A stretch of 64,000 bases of DNA. It comes from Euglena gracilis (taxonomy: Eukaryota; Euglenida; Euglenophyceae; Euglenales). The stretch covers positions 54,111,143 through 54,175,142 of the forward strand of contig CP154956.1 of NCBI GenBank assembly GCA_039621445.1, given 5' to 3'. The position numbers were made by a program, and so were the translations under genes. The notes beneath the pieces were generated by a model. The model made no database searches, was not told where the DNA came from, and saw nothing but the letters and a program-made list of their open reading frames with translations. Of this stretch, positions 10,800 through 21,639 are shown piece by piece; position 1 is the stretch's first letter, and the number at the start of each line of letters is the position of its first letter.

Positions 10800-10945
10800 A
10801 CTGAAAACGTGCCTGAACACAGATGCCGTCACTGAAAACGTGTCATTGCCACAAATGCCGTCACTGAAAACGTGTCCTTGCCACAGATGCCGTCACTGAA
10901 AACGTGTCATTGCCACAAATGCCGTCACTGAAAACGTGTCACCCC
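10800..10945. repeat. Subterminal tandem array, element B left
   Basis: Five copies of a roughly 31-bp unit, CACTGAAAACGTGTCATTGC plus CACAAATGCCGT, complementary in orientation to the arrays in element A. It ends directly in a pyrimidine-rich stretch and a CAG that would act as a splice acceptor for the ORF. Confidence 0.85.
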
Positions 10946-10980
10946 CCCTTTTTTCTTTCTTTTTTTTCTTTTTCCCGCAG

Positions 10981-11665
10981 CCCTGCCAATATGGCTAAAC
11001 GCACGGCAAACTTTGTGAATGGTCTTTTGCCACCTCCCCCTAGGACGGAACTGTTCCTGGCTGCTCTTGCGGTATACCAGCAAGATGCCAAGAAGCCGAA
11101 GGTTGACCCCCTTCATGGCACCTTGCTGGCACAGGGCAATACAAAGAAAAAGTCCGGCACCCTGGGTGCAGAGCTTGCTGCTGTTGCCAACTGTTTGGAG
11201 TTCGCCAAACTGTGTCAACATCGGCAAGCCTGTTATCCTGAGCTGGATGCTTTCTTTGTTGCCTGGACGGGATGGGAGCTGGAACCCAGCCTGTTGTTCG
11301 ATGAGGCGAGCGTCATCGAACAATGTGTGGCTCAACGTGAGCAGCAGTCGGGGACTTTGTTCGTTTCAGGGAATCGTTCGGCAACCTCTTTTCAGACATA
11401 CGTGAATGCCGTCGCTCGGGCATTCCGCAAAACAACCACCGAGGGAGTAGTGTTGCCTTCCTCAGAGCGCCAATTCCCCCAGTTCAACGAGATTTTTTCG
11501 CGTTCCCTGGAGCGCGAACGCGCGCGGAAGGCAGTGTCAACGGCGGTTCGGCCTCCAGCAGACGTGTTGCAGCCTGAAGAGTTGGACCAGTTGCTGAAGG
11601 GGGTGAACTGGTCCAACGCTTATGATTTGCGGCGGCCACCAAAGTATGGCTCTTTTTTTGTGTAA
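10981..11665 (+). CDS. Tyrosine-recombinase-like protein, N-terminal part only
   Basis: An exon begins after a long pyrimidine tract and CCCGCAG (10980). The first ATG is at 10991, and the frame stays open about 225 codons to a stop at 11665; a GT donor (AAA|GTATGG) at about 11643 could end it earlier. The protein is basic at the start, with a PPPP run at about residues 15-18. In the middle it has SATSFQTYVNAVARAFRK, resembling the SAM-like core-binding domain of tyrosine recombinases. Near the end it has LQPEELDQLLKGVNW, resembling the linker that precedes their catalytic domain. The catalytic R-H-R-Y domain is absent, and the sequence after 11665 is a non-coding gap and then the repeat array. 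It may be an exon captured by the element or the first half of a split gene. The family assignment is inference from short motifs. Confidence 0.45.
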
Positions 11666-11834
11666 AGCCTGTCGTGTGCCGTGATTTTCGTCCCTTCCCT
11701 GTCCTTGTGCCAAGGCAACCAAGCCTTCTTGTTGTCGTGTTGTAGAGTGCCCCCGACCCGCCTCACCTGTTGAGGACCACCCGGCCTCTCAACCGCACTC
11801 CGATTTCTCATGACAGCGTTTTTTGCTTTTTACT

Positions 11835-11995
11835 CAGGGTTGCCACAAATGCCCTCATTGAAAACGTGTCATTGCCACAAATGCCGTCACTGAAAACGTG
11901 TCATTGCCACAGATGCCGTCACTGAAAACGTGTCATTGCCACAAATGCCGTCACTGAAAACGTGTCATTGCCACAAATGCCGTCATCGAAAACGT
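11835..11995. repeat. Subterminal tandem array, element B right
   Basis: Five copies of the unit TTGCCACAAATGCCGTCACT plus GAAAACGTGTCA, followed directly by the terminal inverted repeat (11996-12049). Confidence 0.85.
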
Positions 11996-12539
11996 GTTCA
12001 TGACCACGAATTTCAGGGCAGGCATTTGGCGGGCTGAACACGTTTTTAAAGGCGCTGATGCAAAATTTGACCCCCCCCCACGGTGTCTGCTCCCGTAGAG
12101 TGGCCATTTTTGGGTCCCACGGTGCCAAGAGTCGGAAGCCTGCGGCGCTGTTTTGGGCCGTAAATCGGCCATACATCACGCTTGTCTCGAAAAAAAAGAT
12201 TTTTCTGAAATTTCCAAAAAAATGGAATGGAATGCGCTATCTAACCGTTTTTTTGATTTCCTCGTAACTCCCCACGTTTTCCCCACCATTTTTGGAAATT
12301 TCAGAAAAATCGAGTTTTTGAGCCAAAAAAAAAACCCGCCAAGTCACGGCTAAGTCACAAGCCGCGTAACTCGGGCCACACCAAGAGTTGGGGGAAAAGT
12401 AAAGCATGGCTGGAAAGGGCATTCCAAGGGCTTCATTGTTTTGGTCTCCGGACATTTTCTTTGATTTTGCTTCACTGTCAAGATATTTTGAAAAAAACTT
12501 TTCAAAAGAAATTTTGCCCCCAAAACGGCCCGAAAAACA

Positions 12540-12800
12540 CCCGTTTTCCGTTTGCCGTTTTTGGCCATATATGGGTCAAAGAAGTCGGAAAAAATCGATT
12601 TTTTTGCCCAAAACGATGTTTTTTTTGGTCTCCCGGGCCCGGAAAAACTGCTTTCAAGCCGAAATGAGCGTTTTTCGGCTCATATTTTGGCTGGGCTGGG
12701 CCGCCGGGCTGCCGGCCGGGCCGGGCCGCCAACCGCGCAAACATCTGCTGCAGTGTGGCATCATCACACGTAAAGAGCTCAGCACCACACAAAACCTGGT
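12540..12800. repeat. 165-bp repeat family, single-unit copy
   Basis: One unit carries CCCAAAACGATGTTTTTTTT, GGTCTCCCGGGCCCGGAAAA and AATGAGCGTTTTTCGG. The family tail AAGAGCTCAGCAC plus CAAAACCTGGT follows at 12767-12800. Confidence 0.7.
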
Positions 12801-14156
12801 CCTGACCCCCACTGGGGTAAGGTGGTTGGGGGGGGGGGTCCGGACCACCTCCCCCAGATGTTGGGAGCCCCCAGCATGTTGGGCCAACGTGACCCGGGCC
12901 ATTGAGCCAGGGGGTTTTACCACTGCAAACTCAAGCGTTCTCAACAGACGCCTTGAGTGTGACACCTATTATCAGACAACGAAGGGAACCGAAAGCATGG
13001 CATCGTTCTTTGGGTGAAGTGTGTTTATGCTTGCTTGCTTGCTTGCTTTTATGTGATACCTCCCTCTCCTTGTCATTGCCAAAATTTGTCAAATTTCACA
13101 AAATTTGGCAATTTCTTGGCCTTTTTTAGTTTTGTCCCAATTTCTGTTGGGAAGTTATTTCAATTTGAAAAAAAATTCCAGATTTGATTGATTTGATTGA
13201 TTTGAATTTCAGATCCAAAAATTCCAGTCTTGAGAATGTGATCTTTGCCATTTTGGCCTGTTTTTTTTTCTCCTGAAACTTTCGGCGGTTTGTGCCAGAA
13301 ATTTATTCAGAGCAGCCCGGCTTTGCTGGGCCACCCTCCCCACCGCTCGCTTCAAAAACCCTTGGGCCATAAGCATTTTTTGCCCAAAACCATTGTGCCC
13401 GTCACATATAATGAATTCTGCATTTGTCAAAATTGCCTCCCCCCCCCCTGTCAATGTTCCAGGAAAGTGCCGGTGACACGGGGGGAGGGGTCAACGACAC
13501 GCTGTGTCGACGGCACAGTACCATTAAAAAAACAGACCACGCCAGCAACAACAATTGGCCTCCACAATAATACCATTGGACCTCTCATATTGCACCAAAT
13601 AACCAAATTCATGGGGGAAGCATCGAAGTCATTGCTGGGAAGAAGATCTGACAGAATTTTATGTTTCAGAACTGGCCGAAACTCATCTCGCCTTACGTTT
13701 CAGGTTCATGCGGGAAAATTGCGGAAAGGGGAAAAATTGCAGAAAAATTGCGGAAAATTGCTGAAATTGTGGATATGTCAATATCCCCCCCTGCAAGCAG
13801 GCAGGCCCCCTCTTGGGGCCATCTTTTTTTGGAGAGGGACTTCTGGGAGGAGGGTATCCACAGGGGGGGGGGCATCAAGGGTTTCCTCAAAGACGGCTGG
13901 GAAAGAGGTGCTGGCGGGACCCCTCTGGGGGGGTCTGGATGCCTACCATTTGGACCCCAGTTGGACCCGGCTGGACCTGAAAAGTTGCAAGAAAACGCTT
14001 GGTAAATCCAGCTGGGTTTGGATTTTTCAGCTAGAATTTTCCCAAAGTTTTCGCATTTTTCACCCAAGAAATTCCACAGTTCCAGAATCAGCACGTTCCC
14101 AAAATCCCAAAAATCCTGCTTTTGGATCTGTTTGTTGGCCAATTTGTGCCCACTGT

Positions 14157-14226
14157 CCCCCCCCCCGATCTTGTCCCATACCCCGGCTAACGTTGGCCTG
14201 GGTATGGGACAAGATCGGGGGGGGGG
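14157..14226. repeat. 24-bp hairpin with GATCTTGTCCCATACCC arms
   Basis: CCCCCCCGATCTTGTCCCAT is followed 40 bp later by its exact complement, ATGGGACAAGATCGGGGGGG. A third, partial copy (GGACAAGATCAGGGGGG) lies at about 14278. Confidence 0.85.
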
Positions 14227-14545
14227 TCAACAAATCCTTTAGTGGACCCTGGCCCGGACCCTTTTGGCTGGGGGGGGGGACAAGATCAGGGGGGGGGGAT
14301 GGTATGTTGCAAAATGAACAATTTGTGAAAATTTTCTAAGTCCCCTCCATAAATGCCAGATCCCTGATGTCAATTTTCCCGCAATTTTTCCTTAATTCTT
14401 CTGCAATTTTTCCAAAGTCCTCCGATATCAATCCCCTCCCTCCTGCTGCTTGATGGAGGACCAAGTGAACTTTCAGTGGCAGACAAAAACAGCCAAACAA
14501 CGAAACAGAGGTTGAGTTTTATATCTATGTCTCCGTTTCTTACAG

Positions 14546-14935
14546 CTCACCTTGGACCCGCTGGCGCCAGATGGAATTGCCGTAAAGCTCCTCTTGTTGG
14601 AGGCTCGGGCTCCGTTTGTTATTCATGAAGTGGACCCAATCAGCGACAGCAATGTCAAAGCGTCCAACCCCCATGGCAAAGTCCCTTATTGGGTGGATGC
14701 TGATGGCAGCTGTATCTGGGAGGCCCACGCCATCATGCGGTACATCAACGACAAGCACATCCTCCCGGATCCCTTCTATTTTGCCGACGAAGGACCCATG
14801 AAGTGGCGAACAGACATGGCACTGGACTGGTGCCAGCAGTTCCTTGCGGTTCACATCAAGCAAGTGCTGCATCCGGAGGTTCATGAACACGAAGACCTCT
14901 CTGACATCCCAGGGGGCCATGGGGCACTTGAAAAG
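14546..14935 (+). CDS. Glutathione S-transferase, exon with N-terminal thioredoxin fold
   Basis: The exon starts after a TTTCTTACAG acceptor and ends at AAAAG|GTGTGC, phase 0 at both ends. It encodes about 130 residues of a cytosolic glutathione S-transferase, an enzyme that conjugates glutathione to electrophiles. Visible features are KLLLLEARAPFVIHEVDP (β1-α1-β2), SNPHGKVPYWVDADG with the cis-proline after Val, and IWEAHAIMRYIND. The last segment corresponds to the usual glutathione-binding Glu-Ser followed by AI..Y, but the serine is alanine here. After DPFYFADE the all-helical C-terminal domain begins (DMALDWCQQFLAVHIKQVL). The start codon and the catalytic Ser/Tyr/Cys position must be in an upstream exon I could not find. 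The next exon is 6.7 kb downstream and joins in phase. Confidence 0.85.
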
Positions 14936-16589
14936 GTGTGCCCACCCAACTTGTTAACAAAGTTGAGTTCATGGAAGAGGACCTGCGATGAGGGGGCTGA
15001 AATGAGGGCGGCGACTGTTGTTTAGGCTATGTCTGGGTTTTTTTCATGACAAACACAAAGTTTCTGAAATTGCCCCTGCCGGGGGTGGCAGTCAATGGGC
15101 CAGTTCCAAGAATGAGAAAGTCTTTGGTCATTGACACAAGGAAAACGGAGTCCACGTTCACGGGAACCTTGAACATAAATGAAAAAAAGGGGGGCGAAAT
15201 TTGGTTCACGCGGACTGGGAGCCATTTGGGCCTGAATGGTGGGAGCAGAGATTTTTTAGGTTTCGTGACCCGGGGGGTGATGGGTGGGTCCTGGCTGAGC
15301 ACCCCCCAGGGGGGGGTCGGGATGAGTGGGGACCCCGCCGGAGGTGCGGTTTTGTTCTATTTTCGGCGCAAAGAGCTGAAAGAAATTTTGGACCCCAAAA
15401 TCGACCCCCCCCCCAAAAGTGGGGGGCCCCCAGGGTTGTATGGGAAGCTCCGCAGACATGAGGTAGGTGGTAGGGGGCACCCCCCCCCCCAGGGGGCAGG
15501 GCAGAACGGGAATCGGCCGAACAGCCAGGGTGGTGGGTGGGGGGGGGCGACCACCCCCCCACCCCCTGCATGATAGGTGGGGGGTCGACCCCCCCCCCAC
15601 CACCCCTTCCCGTATTTCCGGGAGCACCAATTTTCGGACCCGAAAAAATTTTCCCAGCGCTTTTGGCCCCGGGTGTTTTTTGGACCCATTTTGGAACCCA
15701 TATAGGAGGTCCCCCCAAAAACCACCCAAAACCCCATTTTTTCACACCTTCCAAAAATTCAACGTTTTCTCAAAATGTTGATTTTGAGAGGTTTTTGGAG
15801 CAAAAAAATGCCATTGAAAGTCCAAAAAATCTGAACGAGAAAAAATGTCAGTAAAATTTGACTGTGCCAAAATTTTGTCCACTTTTTTACCTTCGTTTTT
15901 TTCACCCCCCCCCCCTAAAAAGTACCAAAAGTACCAATAGGACGGAAAATTTTGAGATTTTTTGTGAAGAAAAATCATGTGCTTTGGGTTCATTTTTTTT
16001 TAAAAAAAAAGATTCAAAAATTTTTCTGGCCAAAATCCCCGTTTTCTCGAAATCGGTGAAAATGCTGTGGTGGGTGGGGGGGGTCGACACCCCCCCACCA
16101 GGCCTTCCCGTTCTGCCCAGGGGGGTCGCCCAGGGTGGTAGGGGGGGGGTCGCTGAGCTCTTATCCCTTTATGGGTAAGAGCGAAGCTTACCCCTGACCC
16201 CCCCCTCCCCCCTTGGGGCCCTTGGGAACCGGCGGATTATCACCATGATCCCGGCCCGGTTCCCGTATTTTTTTTTCCAGTCACGAGCGACTGGATTCCT
16301 AGTTTCCGAATCACCTGGGTTTGATCCCCAACTCCCCGCCAGGCCCGAGTTATTCACGCACGAAGGGGTCCAAACTGGGTAGGATCGGCCCGCCCCCTTT
16401 TTAAGCCCCCCCCCCCCTTTGGACTCTGCCATTTCGGCCAAAAAATGTCAATTTTCAAAATATCTCCAAAATGAAGCCAAATCAAAGGAAATGTCCGGAG
16501 ACCTAATTTGAAGCCCTTGTAACGCCCCATCTACAGATATTTTGATTTCCCCGCAACTCCCCGCCTAGCCCGAGATACGGCCGTTTTCG

Positions 16590-17215
16590 GCCCAGATGGC
16601 CGTTTTGTACACTTTTTCCACTGTTCGACTTAGCCGCTTTCGGCCAAAAAAGTCGGAAAAAAATCGAATTTTTTTTTGCCCGAAACGATGTTTTTTGGCC
16701 TCCCAGACCCGGAAAAACTGTTTTGGAGCCGAAAACGAGCGTTTTTCGACCCGCCAGCGCCCCGTTTTGGGCCGCCAACCCATTGACTTTGGGTCAAAAC
16801 CGGGTCAAAAAATTCGAAAAAAATCGAAAAAAATTTTTTGGCCCGAAACGATGTTTTTTGGCCTCCCAGACCCAGAAAGCTGTTTTTGAGCTGAAAATGA
16901 GCATTTTTGGACCCGCCAGCACCTCGTTTGGGCCCGAAACCAATGGACTTAGGGTCATTTTCAGGTAAAAAAAAAGTCGAAAAAAATCGAAAAAATTGAA
17001 ATTTTTTTTGCCCGAAACGATGTCTTTTGGCCTGCCGGACCCCGAAAAGTTGTTTGTTCAGCCGAAAACGAGCGTTTTTCGACCCCCCGGCGCCCCGTTT
17101 CGGGCACAAAACCTTTGCATTTCAGTCAAAAGAGCTCCATGGAGTGGGCCGGTTTATATGGGGGGTCAATGAACGCGCTTATTAAGAGCTCATCACTATT
17201 CAAAACCTGGTCCCC
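16590..17215. repeat. 165-bp tandem repeat, about three units, with tail
   Basis: The landmark GCCCGAAACGATGTYTTTTG recurs at about 16679, 16843 and 17010, giving a period near 165 bp. Each unit also has CTCCCAGACCCGGAAAA, AAACGAGCGTTTTTCGACC and GCGCCCCGTTT. The tail TTAAGAGCTCATCACTATTC then AAAACCTGGT follows at 17178-17213. Confidence 0.8.
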
Positions 17216-17324
17216 CACTTCCCCCCCCCCTAGTTTCGGAAGGGGGTCCCCACCCCCCTCCCCCTCCTCTGCGGGGCAAAAAAAATTTCTGGCACAAAGC
17301 GCCGGGAGTGTATTTTAAACCCCC

Positions 17325-17735
17325 TCCCAGATAACGGGGCAGTGCTCTTTGACTGGGCAGTGCCCAAGTAACGGGGCAGGGGGCTGGCCGAAAAAGTTGG
17401 TTTTAATAACGGGACACCCTCATTTTTTTTTGGTCGAGGTGAAAGACAACAAAAATATCACACAACATTTGTCTGCCTCGAGCGCTTCGCAGCAGGTTTT
17501 TGGGGAGAAAAAGAAGAGGCAGATGGTGCAAGTGGAATGAGGGATGGGTTGAAATCATGTTCAGATGGGTCGAAAGGTCTCCGCACACTCATCATAGCCC
17601 GGCCTTTTGATTCTTTTCGAAGGAGAGAGCTTTGTCAGGGTTTGATTGGTAGTGCCCGAATAACGGGGCAGGGGAGAAGGTCAAAAAAAAATGGTGCCAG
17701 TAACGGGGCACCCGCCCCGTTATTTGGGGGGGGGT
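17325..17735. mobile_element. Small inverted-repeat element with TAACGGGGCA termini
   Basis: CCCAGATAACGGGGCAGTGC at the left faces the complement at the right (GGGGCACCCGCCCCGTTATT). Additional direct copies of TAACGGGGCA lie inside at about 17370, 17651 and 17701. It has no coding capacity; I saw no convincing target duplication. Confidence 0.5.
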
Positions 17736-18780
17736 TAGGACTTTTTTTGAGGCTCAACATGAATCCTACCTCCAGTTTTCGGTCACCAAAAATTTCGGCC
17801 GTTTTTGGGGGTCAAAAGGTCAATTTTTCTGAAATTTCTCAAAAATGGTGGGGAATTAAAAGAAATGTCCAGTGCCTAAATTGAACCCCTTAAAATGCCC
17901 TATCTAACAGTATTTTGATTTCCTGACAACTCCCCACCTGTCCCGATTTATCGTCATTTTTGGCCATTTTGCCAAAGGGCCCCCCCCTAGTTTCAGAAGG
18001 GGGTGCCCCCATCCCCCCCCCCCTTCGGAGATTCCCAAACAACCCTGGGGGCCCCCCAGGGGGTGGGTTGGTGAGTCCGCCCCCCTCTGGGTCAGAGTGA
18101 CTTTTGTCTCCTGGGGGGTGGGAAGTGACGATTTGTTTTCCAGAAAGTGACTGAGTGGTTTTTTGACAGCACAAGGTGTCATGGCAGGCCATTCAGCTGA
18201 CATTCATTTGTTTTCGGATCCATAAATTTTGTTGGCGTATAGAAATGGTCTGGGTTAATGAGAGGCTGTGGCGCTCTCTTTCTTGGTTCCTCTGATGGTT
18301 GCTGAGCACCACCAGACCCCAATCTCATCGGATCTCACCCCAACAGGCTTGCCTGGGTTGAGATACAAGCACAGGTTTCCTCTCTTTTACAGTTAGCCGT
18401 AGCAATCCACAAAGAGGGTTTTATGGAAACCTGTAAAGGATGATCGGTTCATCAATGTTTTTTTTTAATTATGAAAATCCATAGACACCTTGCTTGACTT
18501 GTCCGAATAGAATCCCAGATGGGGGGGTCTCCTGGAAGGGGAGGGACACATTTAGTCAGGAAACAGTTTTGGTGATTGGGTTCTGACTCACTGCTCACTC
18601 TGTGGATCACACTGTTCGGCTCCACCATGTCACAAACTATTACCAGGCATTATTTTTTAGGCGAGATTTCTCAATTTTTTTTTAAGGCGTTTTCAAAGGG
18701 TTTTCAAGGTTTTTTAAAGGTTTTTTTTGAGAATTTTAAAAAAATTTAAGGTTTTTTAAGGCATTTTTTTCCTCGGCTAA

Positions 18781-18995
18781 AATGTCAGACCCCGAAGATG
18801 GCCCGATGACTTCAGACTCCTCTGTGGCTTCGGAACGCCCAAGGAAGAAGCCTAGGGCAGGGTTTGATATAAGGAGGGCGTACAAGGTGGGGGGTGTCCC
18901 CCCACCCCCCCCTCCTGGCCCGCAGGGGGGGACCCCCCCCACCTGTCTTTATATCAAACCCTGGCCTAGGGCGAAGCATGGGGATCAGGGCGGTC
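18781..18995 (+). pseudogene. Short basic ORF interrupted by a MITE
   Basis: An ATG at 18781 opens MSDPEDGPMTSDSSVASERP, then a lysine/arginine-rich RKKPRA segment resembling a nuclear localisation signal. At 18858 the frame is cut by a 106-bp hAT MITE. Beyond the MITE and its duplicated GCCTAGGG the same frame resumes (AKHGDQGGP) and reaches a stop or a GT donor near 18997. I do not recognise the protein. It lies within the GST intron on the same strand, so it could be a nested short gene, an alternative exon or a relic. Confidence 0.35.
18858..18963. mobile_element. hAT-type MITE copy 2 (106 bp), exact 8-bp target duplication
   Basis: It begins CAGGGTTTGATATAAGGAGG and ends TCTTTATATCAAACCCTG. 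GCCTAGGG is duplicated exactly at 18850-18857 and 18964-18971. It is the shortest family member in the window and is nearly all terminal inverted repeat. Confidence 0.9.
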
Positions 18996-19299
18996 CATGA
19001 GGGACAGTTATTGTCAACAGGCAAGCAAATGTCCTGAATAGGGTCAGAAATTTAAAGCAATGAAAGAAAATGGATGGTTTCGAGTTCTGGGTCGGCAATG
19101 TTACGTGGTTTCCAGAAATTGTATTTCTTGCGTTAACAGGCATTTGTGATTCCCCCATTTCACCTGTGCACATGGTGGGATGTGCTGGGTTGGAAGGTTT
19201 TTGGTGTTTTTAATGAAAGGATCCCCTCAACAGTGGGGTGTAACAGTTCATAAGCTGTCTTCCGTGTGTCAGGGTAAAGGGTCCCAGAAATTTCGTAAA

Positions 19300-19368
19300 A
19301 TTTGCGCATTTGCGCAAATGCCCCCATTTCAAAGAAAAAACCCTTAAGTACGAATCCGGCCGCCTAAG
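19300..19368. repeat. Solo end of the long-inverted-repeat element
   Basis: ATTTGCGCAAATG followed by CTTAAGTACGAATCCGGCCG matches the right terminus of the element at 31807-33958, in the same orientation. No partner end was found. Confidence 0.6.
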
Positions 19369-19507
19369 TAAAATTAGTGCCAATCCTCCCCGAATCCGGT
19401 GGCGGTTGCCTGGAAAAACCTTGCGTTTCCCCGGCGTGGCGGGACCGAAAACTCTAAAAATGGGACCTGGGTCACTCCATACGCCCCCCCCCCCTGGGCA
19501 CTCTTGA

Positions 19508-19985
19508 TGACCCGCTGCTGCAGCCCCATCAGCTGTTGATGCTTCAGCACCCACCAGGCTGGCATCCACCTCCCCGGTGCAACAGCACCCACCGAAGCGG
19601 CCACGTTATTCCCCGCAATTGGGGCGTGAGACTGGGGGACGACCTGGTGCCAGTTCATGGCAACCAACAGCCGGAGAGAGATAGCCCTCAAACGCCCGTT
19701 ACTTTGGGTGCAAGGAAGTGGTGAACCATTACCACTCGGTTGATTGCATCAAAGCTGTGGGATTGACTCCCCACAATTTATACACAAAAACTGGTGTGTT
19801 TTACGTTTTTCAAAGGAAAAATGATGGAGAAAACCAGAAAATGGACTCTGGCCCGACACAACCCGGGTATTTCAGGTGCCAAATTTTGTCTTCTTGTAAC
19901 GCAGTGCAGAAAAGTGTCCAACAGTCACAGGTCCTTGCACGTCATCAATTAATTACGCTTATCTGCCAAATGGATGAGGCCAAAA
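19508..19985 (+). repeat. 480-bp dispersed repeat, copy 1
   Basis: It matches 33131-33615 in direct orientation with scattered substitutions and small indels. Landmarks are TGATGCTTCAGCACCCACCA, GCGGCCACGTTATTCCCCGC and CTCCCCACAATTTAT. A frame from 19718 to 20161 is open and aligns with a shorter frame in copy 2 (HYHSVDCIKAVGLTPHNL here), but many differences change amino acids, so coding is doubtful. Confidence 0.75.
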
Positions 19986-20385
19986 CAACAGGCCGTGTGT
20001 GCCGGGGAACAGCAGTACAAATGTACACACGTAAAGCAGGAAAATTTTGGCCAGTCACATGCCGCGTTCAACTGAATATTACACACTACCTCTCTAATGC
20101 CAGAAACTTTGGCAAACAATCCGGTTTTCATATTGTTTGTTCACAACCGCTTCTGCATTGACTGGCTTTATGCGGGGTTTCAGACATGCCATTATTTGTT
20201 TGGTGCCAGAAAAAATTTTCTCGGGGAGAATTTTTAAGGGTTTTTAAGGTCATCACAGGGAAGAAAAACTTCCCGGGGTGTTTTTTAACTTTTTTAAAGG
20301 TTTTTTTAAGGGTTTTTACGCGCCTTCCAGAAAAATAATGCCTCATAACTACCCACCTCTCCCCTTGTCATACGACCACCCCTCA

Positions 20386-20745
20386 TTTACAACCACCCTC
20401 CCAGTCGCAGGTTGCAGGCCATGGGGGTGTTATGACCCCCCCCCAGGTCGCAGGTTGCAGGTTGCGAATTTTTTTGTATTTTTTTTGGATGATGCCATTG
20501 TATCCAAGTGTCGTGCTTTCATGGAGGTAATTTCTGTGCAGAAAGCACACCAGAGGAGGATGGGAAAGAACAGAAGAATCTCAAAATCTTTTTTGCCAAA
20601 GCAACGCGCGGCGTTTGGGACAAGGTGGTTAACACCACCTTACCGACGACCGCCCCCTCATTTATGACCCCCCCCCCCCCGGTTGCAGGTTGCAGGGTAC
20701 TGGGGTGTTATGACCCCCCCCCGCTGCAGGTTGCACGACCCGGTC
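20386..20745. repeat. Direct repeat with GGTTGCAGGTTGCAGG
   Basis: Two copies (about 20386-20470 and 20650-20745) share CGACCACCCCTCATTTA or a close variant, GGTTGCAGGTTGCAGG and GGGGTGTTATGACCCCCCCC. Confidence 0.6.
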
Positions 20746-21639
20746 ACACGACAAGGGGGGGGGGCGGGTACCAACTGCTACCAACTTTGGGCTCTCCCAT
20801 AAAAACCAGAGTGTCCCGTGCGGCAAGCGCCTGTGGTGTGGGGGGGATTGTTCGGGGGGGGGGACTTGGACAGGAAAAATTGTTGTGGGAAAAAATCTGG
20901 ACGAAATTTTGTCCAGGATTTTCCCGCCATTTTAAGGATCTGTCCAGGATTTTTCCACAGCAAATTTAAGGATAATCCAATTTCCTCCAGAGAATGCCTA
21001 AAAATTTTCTTCGGGGCTTCATGCCGATTTTTGGAATGTATCTTTGTCCCAAATCATCTTGAGTATCTTCAGTACGCGCATTGATCTTTCAAAATGAAAG
21101 ATTTTTTTTTTGCTTTTTTCAATTTGGATTTAGGTGTTTTACCAATGTTTTGAATTTTGGATTTGTGAAAACATTGGGATTTGGTGTGAATTCATTTTCA
21201 TTGCCCTGAAAAAGTGATTAAAGAGTCATTTTTGGGGTTATTCTGGGGTTCGAAATGACCCCAATTTCCCCCTGAATCAGCCCCCCCTTTTTTAGACTGA
21301 CAAGGAAGGTCACACTGGTTCGGGGGGGGGGGGACTGATATCGAAGCCATTTGAGAAAATGGTGGGGAAACTGATATCTCGAGACCAAGACTTGCTTAGG
21401 GTTGGATTTGAAAAATGACGCATTTTGGGCTGACTTTGCCCTGACACCAAAATTTTTGTAACTTTTTTTGAATCTCAGCTCATGGTTTTCCTTTCCACTC
21501 ATCCCCGTTGTCCCCAAAATGGGTGGGATTGTAGATGTGGGTCTTTTTTAAAAAAAAGACCCAATTCAGAGATCCTTTGTTGCTTTAAGTGCAAACCGTG
21601 GAAATGTCTATGTTCATTGTTTCATCCCCTCCACTGCAG

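Larger units (their letters stand above)
10687..12049 (+). mobile_element. Inverted-repeat element B carrying the recombinase-like ORF
   Basis: The left tip is AAAACGTTTTCAGAGCCCGC and the right tip is GCGGGCTGAACACGTTTT; TA flanks both. Within each tip lie AATGCCTGCCCTGAAATTCG (or its complement) and an array of the 31-bp unit. The only coding content is the ORF at 10981-11665. At 1.36 kb it is shorter than, and inverted relative to, element A. No DDE transposase is present, so it either moves by an enzyme encoded elsewhere or relies on the enclosed recombinase-like protein. Confidence 0.6.
12050..14540. other. No gene recognised; repeat-derived spacer upstream of the GST exon
   Basis: The stretch holds one unit of the 165-bp repeat family (about 12540-12700) with its tail motif (12767-12800), a (CTTG)n run near 13030 and a 24-bp hairpin at 14157-14226. 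A 364-codon open frame (13245-14339) crosses the hairpin and C/G runs, shows no domain, and is not counted as a gene. The first GST exon should lie in this interval or further left, but I could not identify it. Confidence 0.5.
14936..21639 (+). other. 6.7-kb GT-AG intron of the GST gene
   Basis: It begins GTGTGCCC and ends TCCACTGCAG. It is packed with repeats: G/C-rich blocks, three units of the 165-bp repeat, a TAACGGGGC element, a hAT MITE interrupting a short ORF, a 480-bp dispersed repeat and a tandem direct repeat. It is inferred from the phase-0 join of two halves of one GST domain; no transcript evidence is available. Confidence 0.75.

Noticed and set aside
13245-14339. 364-codon open frame
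   Set aside because: It crosses the 14157 hairpin and C/G runs, has no domain, and its composition changes along its length. It is most likely chance openness.
16255-16380. tRNA-like GGTTTGATCCCC (B-box-like)
   Set aside because: No cloverleaf can be drawn; the B-box match alone is too weak.
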